Assembly (NCBI GenBank): GCA_023416855.1
Contig: JAEZGU010000316.1
Coordinates: forward strand, 106,646-170,645
Direction: 5' to 3'
Length of the DNA stretch: 64,000 bases
DNA from: Bacillota bacterium
Lineage (GTDB): Bacteria; Bacillota; Clostridia; Tissierellales; Sedimentibacteraceae
The position numbers and the translations under genes are program-made. Within the stretch, counting starts at the first letter, position 1. The number at the start of each line of letters is the position of its first letter. This document shows positions 1 through 7,779 of this stretch, piece after piece. The notes beneath the pieces were generated by a model. The model saw nothing but the letters and a program-made list of their open reading frames with translations. It did no database searches and was not told the DNA's origin.

Positions 1-713
1 AATATTGAAGGAAATTTAGATATTATTCCATCATTATACAAATCATATATAATATAAACATTACCATTTGTTATTCTAAATACATCATATAATATTCTAC
101 CACCATCATAGTATACTTCGGTATACTTTTTATCGCCATAATGATAAACCCTTAAATTTGAACATTCATTACAAATGCTCCTTAATGGTTGTTTGTTACT
201 TTTATTTACTTCTTTTGGAAAGAAACAACTATTATAAGGTAGGTATTTACCACATTTACTACATCTTTGCCATTTAACTTCAGGATTAGCACTTAAAACT
301 GATTTAATACATTCTCTTAACCAAAAATCATATTTACTCCATTCGGTTTTAGAATATGAATCTATAATTTTTTCTTCTGTATCAATATCTAAATTTAGTC
401 CAATAAATGAACATACTTTTTTCATGGCTTTCTTCTGTTCTACAGATAATCTGCCTATTTTGCAATTCAATAGAATTTGTTTTAATCCTTTTTCAGAAAT
501 GCAATATGTAAATTGAATTCCACCTGTATGCTCTCCATAATCAATATAAAATTGTCGTATGTATTTTTCATATTTATTCTTAATAAGTTGATTAGGCGTA
601 AGTGTTTTTAATAGCACTTTATCTCCAATGTAGCTTACAGGATACCAAGTTTCTCCTCCTTCCTCTATTATTGGAATAACCACTTCATTAATTACAATTT
701 GTTTTTGTACCAT
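1..713 (-). CDS. Zinc-knuckle phage protein, C-terminus cut by window edge
   Basis: Reading leftward from an ATG at 713 behind an AAAGG site, the frame stays open to the window edge (about 237 residues), so the C-terminus is missing. I do not recognise the whole protein. The N-terminal part (ETWYPVSYIGDKVLL, then a lysine-rich stretch) looks vaguely like BRO or antirepressor N-domains. The middle has a zinc-knuckle pattern, CSKCGKYLP, then FFPK, then CNEC. The same C-x2-C...F..C-x2-C layout recurs in the HNH protein at 21232-22665 and in the putative small terminase at 22682-23653. It is divergent from the recombinase at 930. Function is unknown; DNA or RNA binding through the knuckle is an inference. 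Confidence 0.7.
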   Translation of the reverse strand, partial: MVQKQIVINEVVIPIIEEGGETWYPVSYIGDKVLLKTLTPNQLIKNKYEKYIRQFYIDYGEHTGGIQFTYCISEKGLKQILLNCKIGRLSVEQKKAMKKVCSFIGLNLDIDTEEKIIDSYSKTEWSKYDFWLRECIKSVLSANPEVKWQRCSKCGKYLPYNSCFFPKEVNKSNKQPLRSICNECSNLRVYHYGDKKYTEVYYDGGRILYDVFRITNGNVYIIYDLYNDGIISKFPSI

Positions 714-851
714 AAATTATCCTTTCGATTCAATTTATATTTATATTACTTAATGTATTACTCAAAATGGGCAAACTTCACCTATTCAATTTAATTATAC
801 CATAGAATTCTACTTTGTCAATTTTTTTATATAAATTATTTTATTAATCTA

Positions 852-880
852 TTGACTTCTAGTTTCTTCCATGATAATAT
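852..880 (+). promoter_or_regulatory. Sigma-A promoter of the recombinase gene
   Basis: TTGACT at 852-857 and TAATAT at 875-880 are separated by exactly 17 bases. The start codon of the recombinase lies 49 bases downstream behind GAAAGGAATG. Confidence 0.75.
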
Positions 881-929
881 TATATTGAAAGTAAAAGAAA
901 TAAATTATATTTGAAAGGAATGTAGAATT

Positions 930-1772
930 ATGCTAAAAGAATATGAGAACTATTTAACTAAAGAAGCTTATTCTCCAAAAACAACATCAACATATATATA
1001 TTGTTTAGAACAATACTTTAAGTTTTCTAATGATATTACCCTAACAAGAGAACAAATTCAATCATATAAGCAACATATGATATCAAAAAATAACAAAGCA
1101 TCTACAATTGACCAAACGCTATCAGCAATAAAAAATTACAATGAATATTTAATTTCTATTGGTAAAATGGAAAGTAATTTAATAATAAAGAGAGACTTTA
1201 TTAAAATACAAGCAAATACTAACCCATGTAAACTAACAAAAGAAATGGTATCAAAATTTTTGAATAAAGTAAACACAACAGAATGTAGGCACAAAATAAG
1301 AAATATAGCAATGATATATTTTATGATATTTTCTGGAGCAAGAAAAGCAGAAGTATATGATGTTAAATTAGAAGATGCACATGATATAGAGAAGAATAAA
1401 CAAATAACAATACTTGGCAAAGGTAGTAAAGAAAGAACAATAGTAATAGAGTCTGAAGAAGTAATACAATATATAGATGAATATTTAAAAATAAGGAATT
1501 CGGATAGCAAATACTTATTTGTACCACAAGGAGGAGAGAAATTTTCTGCAAGCACATTAAATAAAATATTTGATGAATATTGCACACCTAAGAATAAGAT
1601 ACATCCACATGAATTAAGACATTGGGCAGCAACAAATATGTTGAATAATGGGTATGCATTATCAGACGTACAGAACCAATTAGGACATACTAATATAAGC
1701 ACAACAGGAAAGTATTTAATAACTAATATAGAAGATATAAGAAAGAAAGCAAGGAAGATGAAAGCATGTTGA
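930..1772 (+). CDS. Tyrosine recombinase, XerC/D-like
   Basis: A 280-residue site-specific recombinase that would cut and rejoin DNA through a covalent phosphotyrosine. The N-terminal about 95 residues form a core-binding (SAM-like) domain (YSPKTTSTYIYCLEQYF). The catalytic domain keeps every expected residue: Arg in FSGARKAEV, Lys in GKGSKERTI, HPHELRHWAAT (His-x-x-Arg), His in LGHTNISTT, and the Tyr in GKYLI. The length suits a Xer-type enzyme without an arm-binding domain. It has its own sigma-A promoter and sits next to the origin and rep, so plasmid dimer resolution is the likeliest role; phage integration is the alternative. No dif-like target was recognised. A second, more divergent recombinase lies at 43468-44469. 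Confidence 0.9.
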   Translation: MLKEYENYLTKEAYSPKTTSTYIYCLEQYFKFSNDITLTREQIQSYKQHMISKNNKASTIDQTLSAIKNYNEYLISIGKMESNLIIKRDFIKIQANTNPCKLTKEMVSKFLNKVNTTECRHKIRNIAMIYFMIFSGARKAEVYDVKLEDAHDIEKNKQITILGKGSKERTIVIESEEVIQYIDEYLKIRNSDSKYLFVPQGGEKFSASTLNKIFDEYCTPKNKIHPHELRHWAATNMLNNGYALSDVQNQLGHTNISTTGKYLITNIEDIRKKARKMKAC

Positions 1773-2233
1773 TATATTGAATACTGGAGGGAGTACTACA
1801 ATAGATAATGTATTTATTTTTAACTGGGGTACTATTTACAGAAATATGGGTGATTATTTGAGTGTAGTGGTCTTCCCTATTGTGTAGTGGAGACCTAATA
1901 TGAGTACTGCCGCCCTTACGGTTGGCTTGCTTGGGCTAGAAGCCCTTCGCAATATATAATTATTATTTTGTATTTTATATATAAAAAATAATATATTAGT
2001 AAAATATGTATTATAAATATAATTTATTTTATTAATTTATTTAAATTAATTATTAATTATTTACAATATAATTTTTATGTTAAAATTTACTGTAAGAGAA
2101 TAGAGATAGATTTGTGGCTTGAAACCCTTGCTACAGGCTAGTTTCATTTTTAAAATGTGACCTCAAATGTACGAAATGTGACCTCAAATGTATCCAGTAT
2201 TTGGTAATTATAACTTTATTTTAAGGAGGAAAA
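1773..2233 (+). other. Origin-like intergenic region with hairpins, AT-rich tract and iterons
   Basis: This 460-bp non-coding stretch precedes rep. GTGTAGTGG occurs twice 20 bp apart (1862-1870, 1882-1890), with a GGTCT/AGACC hairpin across them. A locally GC-rich block at 1905-1950 contains a GGGCT/AGCCC hairpin. Then comes about 130 bp of almost pure A/T (1955-2090), a candidate unwinding element, and finally two iterons. The layout suits a theta-type plasmid origin; the GC-rich block could instead carry a copy-control antisense RNA. No functional assignment is proven. Confidence 0.55.
2153..2192 (+). repeat. Two perfect 19-bp iterons, 21-bp period
   Basis: AAATGTGACCTCAAATGTA occurs at 2153-2171 and again, identically, at 2174-2192. 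The 21-bp period places both copies on the same face of the helix. They lie 42 bp before the Rep start, so they may be Rep binding sites for initiation or autoregulation. Confidence 0.8.
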
Positions 2234-3109
2234 ATGGCTGAAAGGTTTATAAATCAGGACACAGGGGAATTTTTTGAAGTTAATGATGGAGATAGGTTGA
2301 TTATCAAGAGAAATAATCAAAAAGAAGCCATTGAGAAATCAAAAAGAACAAAAAAACTAAATAAAGAATTAAAAGAATGGGGTGATGAACTAGGTGGATT
2401 TGTTTTTGTATTATTTAAATACTGTAATAGCTTATTGAGTCAACATTCAGAAATAATACCAGAAGACATTAGTAAGTTATTTTATTTAGCTACATATGTT
2501 GACTATAATGGTATGCTCATATATGGTAATAATTATATGAGTAAATCTGATATGCAAAATTTACTAAAGATGAGTAGAGAAAAGTTTAGTCTTTTCTTTA
2601 ATAAAATGAAAGCAATTGGAATACTTTCTCAAGATACATCTAAGAATATTAAAATAAATAAGGAGTATTTCAGTAAAGGTAGTTTAGATAGAGATATTAA
2701 GAAATACTATGATTATACCAGAGTATTTATAAATACCATAAGATACTTATATGAAAATGTACCTGTAAGAAATCAAGGTCAACTAGGTAATTATTTTAAA
2801 ATGATACCCTATATACATAGACAACAGAATGTTCTTTGTTGGAATCCAGATGGAATAAAAAGTGATATCCAGCTTATGACATTAAAAGATTTAAAAGATA
2901 TACTTGGATATCATAAAAATAGTGTAAAAGGTTTTATTAATGAATTATTATCTACGAGGCTAGATAATGGTGAGGCTTTGATTGGTTTCTTTGTTACTGA
3001 TGCTGATTTTTGGAAATCAGTTATTATAGTAAATCCCAAAGTATTTTATGGAGGTAATTTTGATTTAGACAAAGGGCAAACTGATATTATTAAATGGTTT
3101 AATAGATAA
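2234..3109 (+). CDS. Plasmid replication initiator, winged-helix Rep
   Basis: This 291-residue protein starts at an ATG behind AAGGAGG. I read two winged-helix segments: one around residues 105-135 (SREKFSLFFNKMKAIGIL, a typical recognition helix plus wing) and one around 215-240 (LKDLKDILGYHKNSVKGFI). The C-terminal VNPKVFYGGNFD resembles the ending of RepL-type and related plasmid initiators. The iterons just upstream and the par genes nearby support a replication role. It should bind the iterons and recruit host replication proteins; no nuclease or helicase motif is visible, so theta rather than rolling-circle replication is inferred. A transcription regulator of similar fold cannot be excluded from sequence alone. 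Confidence 0.7.
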   Translation: MAERFINQDTGEFFEVNDGDRLIIKRNNQKEAIEKSKRTKKLNKELKEWGDELGGFVFVLFKYCNSLLSQHSEIIPEDISKLFYLATYVDYNGMLIYGNNYMSKSDMQNLLKMSREKFSLFFNKMKAIGILSQDTSKNIKINKEYFSKGSLDRDIKKYYDYTRVFINTIRYLYENVPVRNQGQLGNYFKMIPYIHRQQNVLCWNPDGIKSDIQLMTLKDLKDILGYHKNSVKGFINELLSTRLDNGEALIGFFVTDADFWKSVIIVNPKVFYGGNFDLDKGQTDIIKWFNR

Positions 3110-3123
3110 GAAAAGGCTAAAAG

Positions 3124-3147
3124 AAAAGTCCCTTTTTGGGGACTTTT
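3124..3147 (+). terminator. Intrinsic terminator after rep
   Basis: AAAAGTCCC at 3124-3132 pairs with GGGACTTTT at 3139-3147 around a short T-rich loop, 15 bases after the rep stop codon. Confidence 0.8.
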
Positions 3148-3158
3148 AAATTTATATA

Positions 3159-3317
3159 CTACAATTCTTTTACAGTATTTTGTATATATTCTCTAGTTTC
3201 TATATGTTTGAAATAATGAGTATCATCATTGGAATACATATACATATATTTTTCTCTTTCGTTATCTGTTTTAAAGCATTTTATAAAAGCTTCATTTGGG
3301 TTAACAATTCTATTCAT
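3159..3317 (-). CDS. Small hypothetical protein (52 aa)
   Basis: An ATG at 3317 opens a 52-residue frame (MNRIVNPNEAFIKCF...) ending in TAG at 3159. The protein is polar and rich in Lys, Tyr and Asp, with no membrane segment or motif that I recognise. The ribosome site is weak (ACGGAAAAAATCT). It lies at the tail of the leftward ParM-FtsK gene series, but beyond the leftward hairpin at 3363-3380, so it may be poorly expressed from that operon. Its amino acid composition looks like a real protein, but support is modest. Confidence 0.4.
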   Translation of the reverse strand: MNRIVNPNEAFIKCFKTDNEREKYMYMYSNDDTHYFKHIETREYIQNTVKEL

Positions 3318-3362
3318 AGATTTTTTCCGTATATTTTAAATTATTTAGGTTATAATAAAAGA

Positions 3363-3380
3363 GAGGGAAAATCTTCCCTC
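3363..3380 (-). terminator. Terminator of the leftward operon
   Basis: GAGGGAA at 3363-3369 pairs with TTCCCTC at 3374-3380. Read leftward it is followed by TCTCTTTTAT, a usable U-tract. It would stop transcripts coming from the 3392-7275 gene series. Confidence 0.7.
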
Positions 3381-3391
3381 ATAAAATTAGC

Positions 3392-3811
3392 CTATTGTAC
3401 TTTAACATTTTTAGAAAAAGGTATTACGTTTGAAGGTTGCTGTGTGGTAGCGGCAATCTTCTCTCCTTTTCCATGTAACAAGTATCCTACAGGAACATTA
3501 TCTTTGTTGTAGACTTCAATAATTTTTATTACAGTATATTTCTCTTTTAGTTTTTCTGCATATTGGTTAGCTGTTGTTAGTTTTTTATAAAACTTCTCAT
3601 AGAGAATTGGAGAATAATCTCTATTGTTAAAAGCATAGAGAAACCAAGCACCAAACCAATAGCTTAATCTGTAACGTGTTTTACCAAACAGTCTAATTAT
3701 TTCGTTCTTTTGTTCAAGCTTTTGAAGTCGCTTAAACTCTTTGTTTTTCTTAATTTTTTCATGATTCACAATTCTGTTTTTAATATTACCATAAATAAGT
3801 GTTTCGAGCAT
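3392..3811 (-). CDS. Hypothetical protein of the ParM-FtsK operon (139 aa)
   Basis: A 139-residue basic protein starts at an ATG at 3811 behind a strong GGAGG. Residues 15-40 are highly charged (KIKKNKEFKRLQKLEQKNE), followed by an aromatic, slightly hydrophobic stretch (YRLSYWFGAWFLYAF) and a polar C-terminus. I do not recognise a family. It is the last substantial gene of a leftward series that includes ParM, ParR, an FtsK-type ATPase and a replication-relaxation protein, so a helper role in plasmid maintenance or DNA transfer is possible. A terminator follows at 3363-3380. Confidence 0.7.
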   Translation of the reverse strand: MLETLIYGNIKNRIVNHEKIKKNKEFKRLQKLEQKNEIIRLFGKTRYRLSYWFGAWFLYAFNNRDYSPILYEKFYKKLTTANQYAEKLKEKYTVIKIIEVYNKDNVPVGYLLHGKGEKIAATTQQPSNVIPFSKNVKVQ

Positions 3812-3858
3812 ACGCCCACCCCTCCGTAAAAATTTATTTGCTTTTAAAAAAGCCGTAA

Positions 3859-4071
3859 CTAAAAATGAATATGGGATAATAATTTTATGAAATATACTAG
3901 CTTATTACTAATGAAATCATTTTTATATATTAGAGAAACATCCATATCTTTAATTTTAAGCATAAGGAATAACCCAGATGCCGTAAGTAACCATGATGGT
4001 ATTAACCCCATCCTATATGTTCCAGATTTTGTATCATTTTTATTTGAATTAACGCTTTTTGAACTAATCAT
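3859..4071 (-). CDS. Small hypothetical protein with one hydrophobic segment (70 aa)
   Basis: The frame starts at an ATG at 4071 with GGAGGG six bases upstream, and that site follows the stop of the replication-relaxation gene (4092) closely, so it is probably co-translated with the operon. The 70-residue product has a hydrophobic stretch (LIPSWLLTASGLFLMLKI) that might be one membrane helix. A rightward frame of similar length overlaps it (3887-4099), but it has no comparable ribosome site, so I take the leftward frame as the gene. Function unknown. Confidence 0.6.
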   Translation of the reverse strand: MISSKSVNSNKNDTKSGTYRMGLIPSWLLTASGLFLMLKIKDMDVSLIYKNDFISNKLVYFIKLLSHIHF

Positions 4072-4091
4072 AATTAACCCTCCAAAAAAAA

Positions 4092-4655
4092 TTATTTGAA
4101 TATTGAATCTATTCCTGACATATCAATATCAACCTGTCTAAATCTAATTTTTATGTTTGGTATTGTAATTTGTCTATCTGTGCATATGATTACTCTAGGA
4201 ATTATACCAAACATAGATTTAAGGTCACATATTTTTAACAATTCGGAGTATTTCTCAAAATTAAATTTATTACTAAGGTGTACTTCTATAAAAATTGGAA
4301 AGACAATTCCATTATCTTTTATATAAGCGAAAGCATCAGGACGTATATTTTCTATAGAATATTCATTAAACCATTCAAGCACAGTATATTTACATGATAT
4401 TTTGGCATATAATTCTGCCCGTAATAGGTCGTGATGGACTTGTATTGGTTTCTTATTAGTAATATAATATGCATTGCAATTGTCAATTGTGCTTCTAGTT
4501 TTTTTTATTACATTTTCTTTTTTGAGGTAAGACAATCTAGTTTGACAATATCTAAGGGATGTATTTTTAAAAAACAGCATAAAAATCTGATTGGTTGTAG
4601 CAATATGAAAATCTTCAAGCATACATATAACATCCTGTTCTCTTTTGGTTATCAT
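4092..4655 (-). CDS. Replication-relaxation family protein
   Basis: This 187-residue protein begins MITKREQDVICMLEDFHI and continues with a winged-helix pattern (TTNQIFMLFF...RLSYLKKENVIKK), typical of the replication-relaxation family (Replic_Relax, PF13814), followed by a mixed alpha/beta C-terminal half. Members are found on Gram-positive conjugative or mobilisable elements and some phages, often beside an FtsK-like ATPase. Here the start codon overlaps the stop of the FtsK-type gene by four bases (ATGA), so the pair is translationally coupled. The likely role is to help process or position DNA for that ATPase. The family call rests on motif recall and is fairly firm; the function is inferred. 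Confidence 0.75.
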   Translation of the reverse strand: MITKREQDVICMLEDFHIATTNQIFMLFFKNTSLRYCQTRLSYLKKENVIKKTRSTIDNCNAYYITNKKPIQVHHDLLRAELYAKISCKYTVLEWFNEYSIENIRPDAFAYIKDNGIVFPIFIEVHLSNKFNFEKYSELLKICDLKSMFGIIPRVIICTDRQITIPNIKIRFRQVDIDMSGIDSIFK

Positions 4656-5968
4656 GATTTCACATCCTTTTTGGCATATGGATTAATATTTTTTTGATGG
4701 AACTTTTCTATTTGTTGTCTTCTTGCTAGGATTTTGTCAGCCTGAATTTCTTCTTTTGATTTAAAAGCATTATGTTCTTTTAGTATTTTACGAATATCTT
4801 TAGGAGGAATATATAGTGCCTGATATTCTTTCAATTCTCCCCTACGTCTACATAGAAATCTTCCTTGATGTTTTATTTTTTCAGCACCATGTAGCCCTCC
4901 AAGGATTACTTCTGAATCAATTGGACTTACAGCTTTAAAAGCAATACGTGTAGGCATATTGTTTTTGATTGAACCTTGAATTATTTCTGCTGAAGGTCTT
5001 TGAAGAGCAATACAAAAGTGTGTACCTATTTTCCTATCTTTACTAACACGTTGCTTGAATTTTTCAAAGATATCTTTATAGCGGTCATCAGCCAATGTTG
5101 CAAACTCATCAACCACAACAAATATATACGGCAAGGCTCGTTCGGGGAATAATTCATTCCAAGTCTCAATTTTCTCAATATAAACTTTGTTTTTTACTGA
5201 GCGAAAAAGTTTAATACGTTCTTCGCTTATTTCTTCAAGCTTATCTAATAACTTTTCAAACTCCTCTGGAGTATTAGAATAACTTTTAACCTTTTTGCAT
5301 TCTTCATATTTCCCAAGCGTAATGTCTTGAAAATCAACTAAATGAAGATGAATATTATTGAATTTACTTAAAATAACGCTTAGACAAATTGTATCAAGAA
5401 AAGTAGATTTACCTGAATCTGTTTCTCCTGCTATAATGATGTGTTGGTCTTTACTTATATCAAGTATAAAATCTTCATCATTCCCAACGCCTAAATTTAT
5501 TTCGGTTGACTTATTACATTGTTTAAACTGAAATGGATAAAGCGTTTGAATATTATTATAAATTATGTCAAGGACAAGGTTTTTATTGAAACCGAATTCT
5601 ATTTTAGCATTAAAGTATTGTTCAAGTTCTTCTCTTTTCTCTTCAAAGTGTTTTTGGCTTAGACCTTCTGGAAGGCTTAATACAAGAGTTGTTTTGATAT
5701 CACTAACTTTTTCCTTTTTTATAACAATAGGAATTTTCTTTTCTTTGTTTTCCAATCCGCACATTCTAAAAAGTTTTTCATATTTACTTTCTCTAAATTT
5801 AAAGTCTAATATAACTCCACCAGTAATAGCCATAGCAGATAATAATATGATTTTTTCATCAGGTACTGAAAAATAACATAGTTTCATTGCTTCATTACAG
5901 AAATATGCTCCACCAGCTAGCAATGCTCCTGTATAGGTAAACTGAAACTTCTTTAGCATTACATCCAT
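4652..5968 (-). CDS. FtsK/SpoIIIE-type DNA translocase, TcpA-like
   Basis: A 438-residue ATPase. The N-terminus carries two hydrophobic segments (about residues 12-30 and 38-56), consistent with membrane anchoring. The motor domain has a Walker A motif, GETDSGKS (181-188), and a Walker B motif, FVVVDEFATL, with a later LQRPSAEII segment typical of FtsK-family motors. The size matches plasmid transfer ATPases such as TcpA and Tn916 Orf21 rather than chromosomal FtsK (about 800 residues). It lacks an obvious DNA-reading gamma domain, though a charged C-terminal tail is present. It sits between parR and the replication-relaxation gene in one leftward series. Roles in plasmid DNA transfer or segregation are both possible; no relaxase is seen in this window. 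Confidence 0.85.
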   Translation of the reverse strand: MDVMLKKFQFTYTGALLAGGAYFCNEAMKLCYFSVPDEKIILLSAMAITGGVILDFKFRESKYEKLFRMCGLENKEKKIPIVIKKEKVSDIKTTLVLSLPEGLSQKHFEEKREELEQYFNAKIEFGFNKNLVLDIIYNNIQTLYPFQFKQCNKSTEINLGVGNDEDFILDISKDQHIIIAGETDSGKSTFLDTICLSVILSKFNNIHLHLVDFQDITLGKYEECKKVKSYSNTPEEFEKLLDKLEEISEERIKLFRSVKNKVYIEKIETWNELFPERALPYIFVVVDEFATLADDRYKDIFEKFKQRVSKDRKIGTHFCIALQRPSAEIIQGSIKNNMPTRIAFKAVSPIDSEVILGGLHGAEKIKHQGRFLCRRRGELKEYQALYIPPKDIRKILKEHNAFKSKEEIQADKILARRQQIEKFHQKNINPYAKKDVKS

Positions 5969-6109
5969 AAATTCCCTCCTGTCTACGCTGTGTCACGTCA
6001 CGCGCCTGTTTGCTCAGTCAGTCTCTCCTTTTCTTCCTTCACTTGCTTTTTGAAAAACCTAGTAAATTGGCTAATTATAAGCCATATAGACAATCAGCTA
6101 TATGACATG

Positions 6110-6157
6110 TTTATGAACTACTTTATGAAGTTGTTTATGAATAGGAATATGAATATG
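6110..6157. repeat. 12-bp direct repeat array, candidate ParR-binding centromere
   Basis: TTTATGAA recurs at 6110, 6122 and 6134 at an exact 12-bp period, and a degenerate fourth copy (AATATGAA) begins at 6146. The array lies directly downstream of parR. Direct repeats of 10-12 bp bound by ribbon-helix-helix ParR dimers are the usual form of a type II centromere, although they more often lie upstream of parM. A role as operator for the FtsK-type gene is the alternative. Confidence 0.55.
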
Positions 6158-6166
6158 AAAAATAAG

Positions 6167-6394
6167 TTACTTTTTAAGTTTTGAAATATTGTTGTTGGGT
6201 GAAGTATTTTGAGTTGGTCTAGAACCACCTAATAGTTTTATAATATTGAGAGTTGCTTCGTTAATTACGTTGTCTTTATTTTCAATATAGAACTTTAAAG
6301 CTATTTTAACTATATCACTTTTACCATTTTCATCATAAAACTTTAATAAATCATGTTCATTTTTATTAAAACTTATCGACCTTCTTTCACTCAT
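6167..6394 (-). CDS. parR: ParR-like ribbon-helix-helix adaptor
   Basis: The 75-residue product starts at MSERRSISF, an ATG at 6394 that overlaps the parM stop codon as ATGA and follows a GGGAG site. An upstream in-frame ATG would overlap parM by 40 bases and lacks a better ribosome site. The beta strand (RRSISF) followed by helices (EHDLLKFYDENG, KSDIVKIALKFYIENK) fits a ribbon-helix-helix DNA-binding fold, and a polar tail follows. In type II segregation ParR binds centromere repeats and the end of ParM filaments. Position and coupling to parM make the call reasonable although the sequence is short. Confidence 0.75.
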   Translation of the reverse strand: MSERRSISFNKNEHDLLKFYDENGKSDIVKIALKFYIENKDNVINEATLNIIKLLGGSRPTQNTSPNNNISKLKK

Positions 6395-7275
6395 GATGCC
6401 ATCTCCCCCATCCCTATTGCAGCTAAACATTGAGCATTTGTTTGTAATTCTGCTTGAGGTATATATTGTTTAAGATATTTATGCATCGCAATACTTCCTC
6501 CACCTATCAATGGTATATATTTTATAGTATCTATATTCCAACGTAGCAATTGTTTTTTATATACTTCATTACAGCATTCATTTGCAATAGGAGAGATAAT
6601 CGGTTCAATATCAATAATTTCTCCTTTATAATTCAGACCTTTGGTAAGGATACTATACATTTGTTCACTTTTTACGCTAATTCCTGTCTCAGTAGTAATT
6701 TTTTCAGCCATATTTGGATATACACTAAGGACTCCAAGTTCTTCGGTATGAGTATCTATCAAATCATCATTTTCAAATAGAAGTGTATTTATTGTTCTAC
6801 TTCCCCAGTCAATAAGCAAAACTTTTTCTTTATGAAATCGGAAATTGTTCATATCATTTGCATAGTAAGCACTTGAACCTTCAGGGATTACAGTTAATTT
6901 ATCAATAGTAATTTTCTTAAGTTGATTATTGAGCCTTATTTCTACTGTATTTTGTGGAAGTAAAACTTTCTTGAATTGCTCCACAGTCTTTTCGTTTTTC
7001 CATTGACTACATGGTAGACCACATATAATTTCATCGAAATGTGTTTCTTGTGCAGAGCTTTCGAGATAAAGAGAGTATAAGAAGTTTAATCTTGCGTTCC
7101 TATTAAGACTTTTGTTTATATTTATATCTGATAAATTAGGTAACCCCATAGTATACTTAAGTCCATCAACTTCAAGTATATCATTATTGGGATAAAGTAT
7201 ATTAGAAATTCCTGAGTGAAAGCATCTTTCGTTAGAGGTTTTAGTAAAAGAAGTTCCCAAATCAATTCCAAGCAT
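6391..7275 (-). CDS. parM: ParM/Alp-type actin-like segregation ATPase
   Basis: A 294-residue actin-fold protein. The first phosphate loop is GIDLGTSFTK (residues 3-12), the second is LLIDWGSRTINTLLF (about 152-166), and the adenosine motif is PLIGGGSIAM near residue 255. These are the actin/Hsp70/ParM nucleotide-binding signatures. ParM polymers push sister plasmids apart. The gene starts behind AAGGAGG, has its own sigma-A promoter at 7379-7407, and is coupled to parR by a four-base overlap. It is a little shorter than R1 ParM (about 320 residues), within the range of Gram-positive Alp proteins. It is one of two partition systems in the window, the other being ParA at 63260. Confidence 0.88.
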   Translation of the reverse strand: MLGIDLGTSFTKTSNERCFHSGISNILYPNNDILEVDGLKYTMGLPNLSDININKSLNRNARLNFLYSLYLESSAQETHFDEIICGLPCSQWKNEKTVEQFKKVLLPQNTVEIRLNNQLKKITIDKLTVIPEGSSAYYANDMNNFRFHKEKVLLIDWGSRTINTLLFENDDLIDTHTEELGVLSVYPNMAEKITTETGISVKSEQMYSILTKGLNYKGEIIDIEPIISPIANECCNEVYKKQLLRWNIDTIKYIPLIGGGSIAMHKYLKQYIPQAELQTNAQCLAAIGMGEMAS

Positions 7276-7378
7276 AAAAAATACCTCCTTTTTATGTATA
7301 AATCATAAATCGTAGGTATATTGAAGTATTTTTCTCAAAATGTACTTAGTTTTGTATGACTTTTGTGGGAATATATGT

Positions 7379-7407
7379 ATATTAACACATATAAATTATG
7401 CTGTCAA
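7379..7407 (-). promoter_or_regulatory. Sigma-A promoter of the parM-parR operon
   Basis: On the leftward strand TTGACA (7407-7402) and TAATAT (7384-7379) are 17 bases apart, with parM starting about 100 bases downstream. It is back to back with the rightward promoter at 7432. Confidence 0.75.
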
Positions 7408-7431
7408 CACATTTTAGTAAAATAATTACGG

Positions 7432-7460
7432 TTGACAAGCTGTTATTTTTATTATATACT
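7432..7460 (+). promoter_or_regulatory. Sigma-A promoter of the early rightward operon (first)
   Basis: TTGACA (7432-7437), a 17-bp spacer, then TATACT (7455-7460). It points toward the 7780-13216 gene series. The sequence ACGGTTG occurs at this -35 region and again at about 7468, a possible operator repeat. Confidence 0.8.
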
Positions 7461-7523
7461 TATCATGACGGTTGGAATAAATTATAGCGATATAGTACAT
7501 ATTCACAATATAACTTTATACTA

Positions 7524-7552
7524 TTGACAAGATATTTCAATTGTATTATAAT
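7524..7552 (+). promoter_or_regulatory. Sigma-A promoter of the early rightward operon (second)
   Basis: Consensus TTGACA (7524-7529) and TATAAT (7547-7552) with a 17-bp spacer, 64 bp downstream of the -35/-10 pair at 7432. Tandem consensus promoters suggest strong host-polymerase transcription of the following genes. The remaining leader to 7779 holds no open frame I would call. Confidence 0.85.
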
Positions 7553-7779
7553 TAATTTGTAAGTAACTTGTTGGATAACCACTAACCGTACTTATGAATT
7601 AAATAGAAACATTACATATTAGTAATATAATTTTCAAGTTTGGTGGTGATTAAAATTAAATTCATAAACAGTGTTTAGAAATTAAAATTATTATAGATAC
7701 AAATTTATATTACTTTATCTATAAAATTTAGTGTTGGTATCAAAATGAATTAACTATAATACTCAAGAAAGGAGTAAAG

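Noticed and set aside
1136..1702. Long leftward open frame over the recombinase gene
   Set aside because: It is the mirror of a well-supported recombinase, has no ribosome site, and its protein is an artificial Ile/Leu/Cys-rich string.
3887..4099. Rightward 70-residue frame
   Set aside because: It overlaps the leftward gene at 3859-4071, which has GGAGGG at a good distance, while this frame has no ribosome site.
5985..6030. oriT in the GC-raised stretch beside the FtsK-type gene
   Set aside because: There are short GTCAC and GTCAGT repeats but no convincing nick motif or extended inverted repeat, and no relaxase is present; kept only as a place to look.
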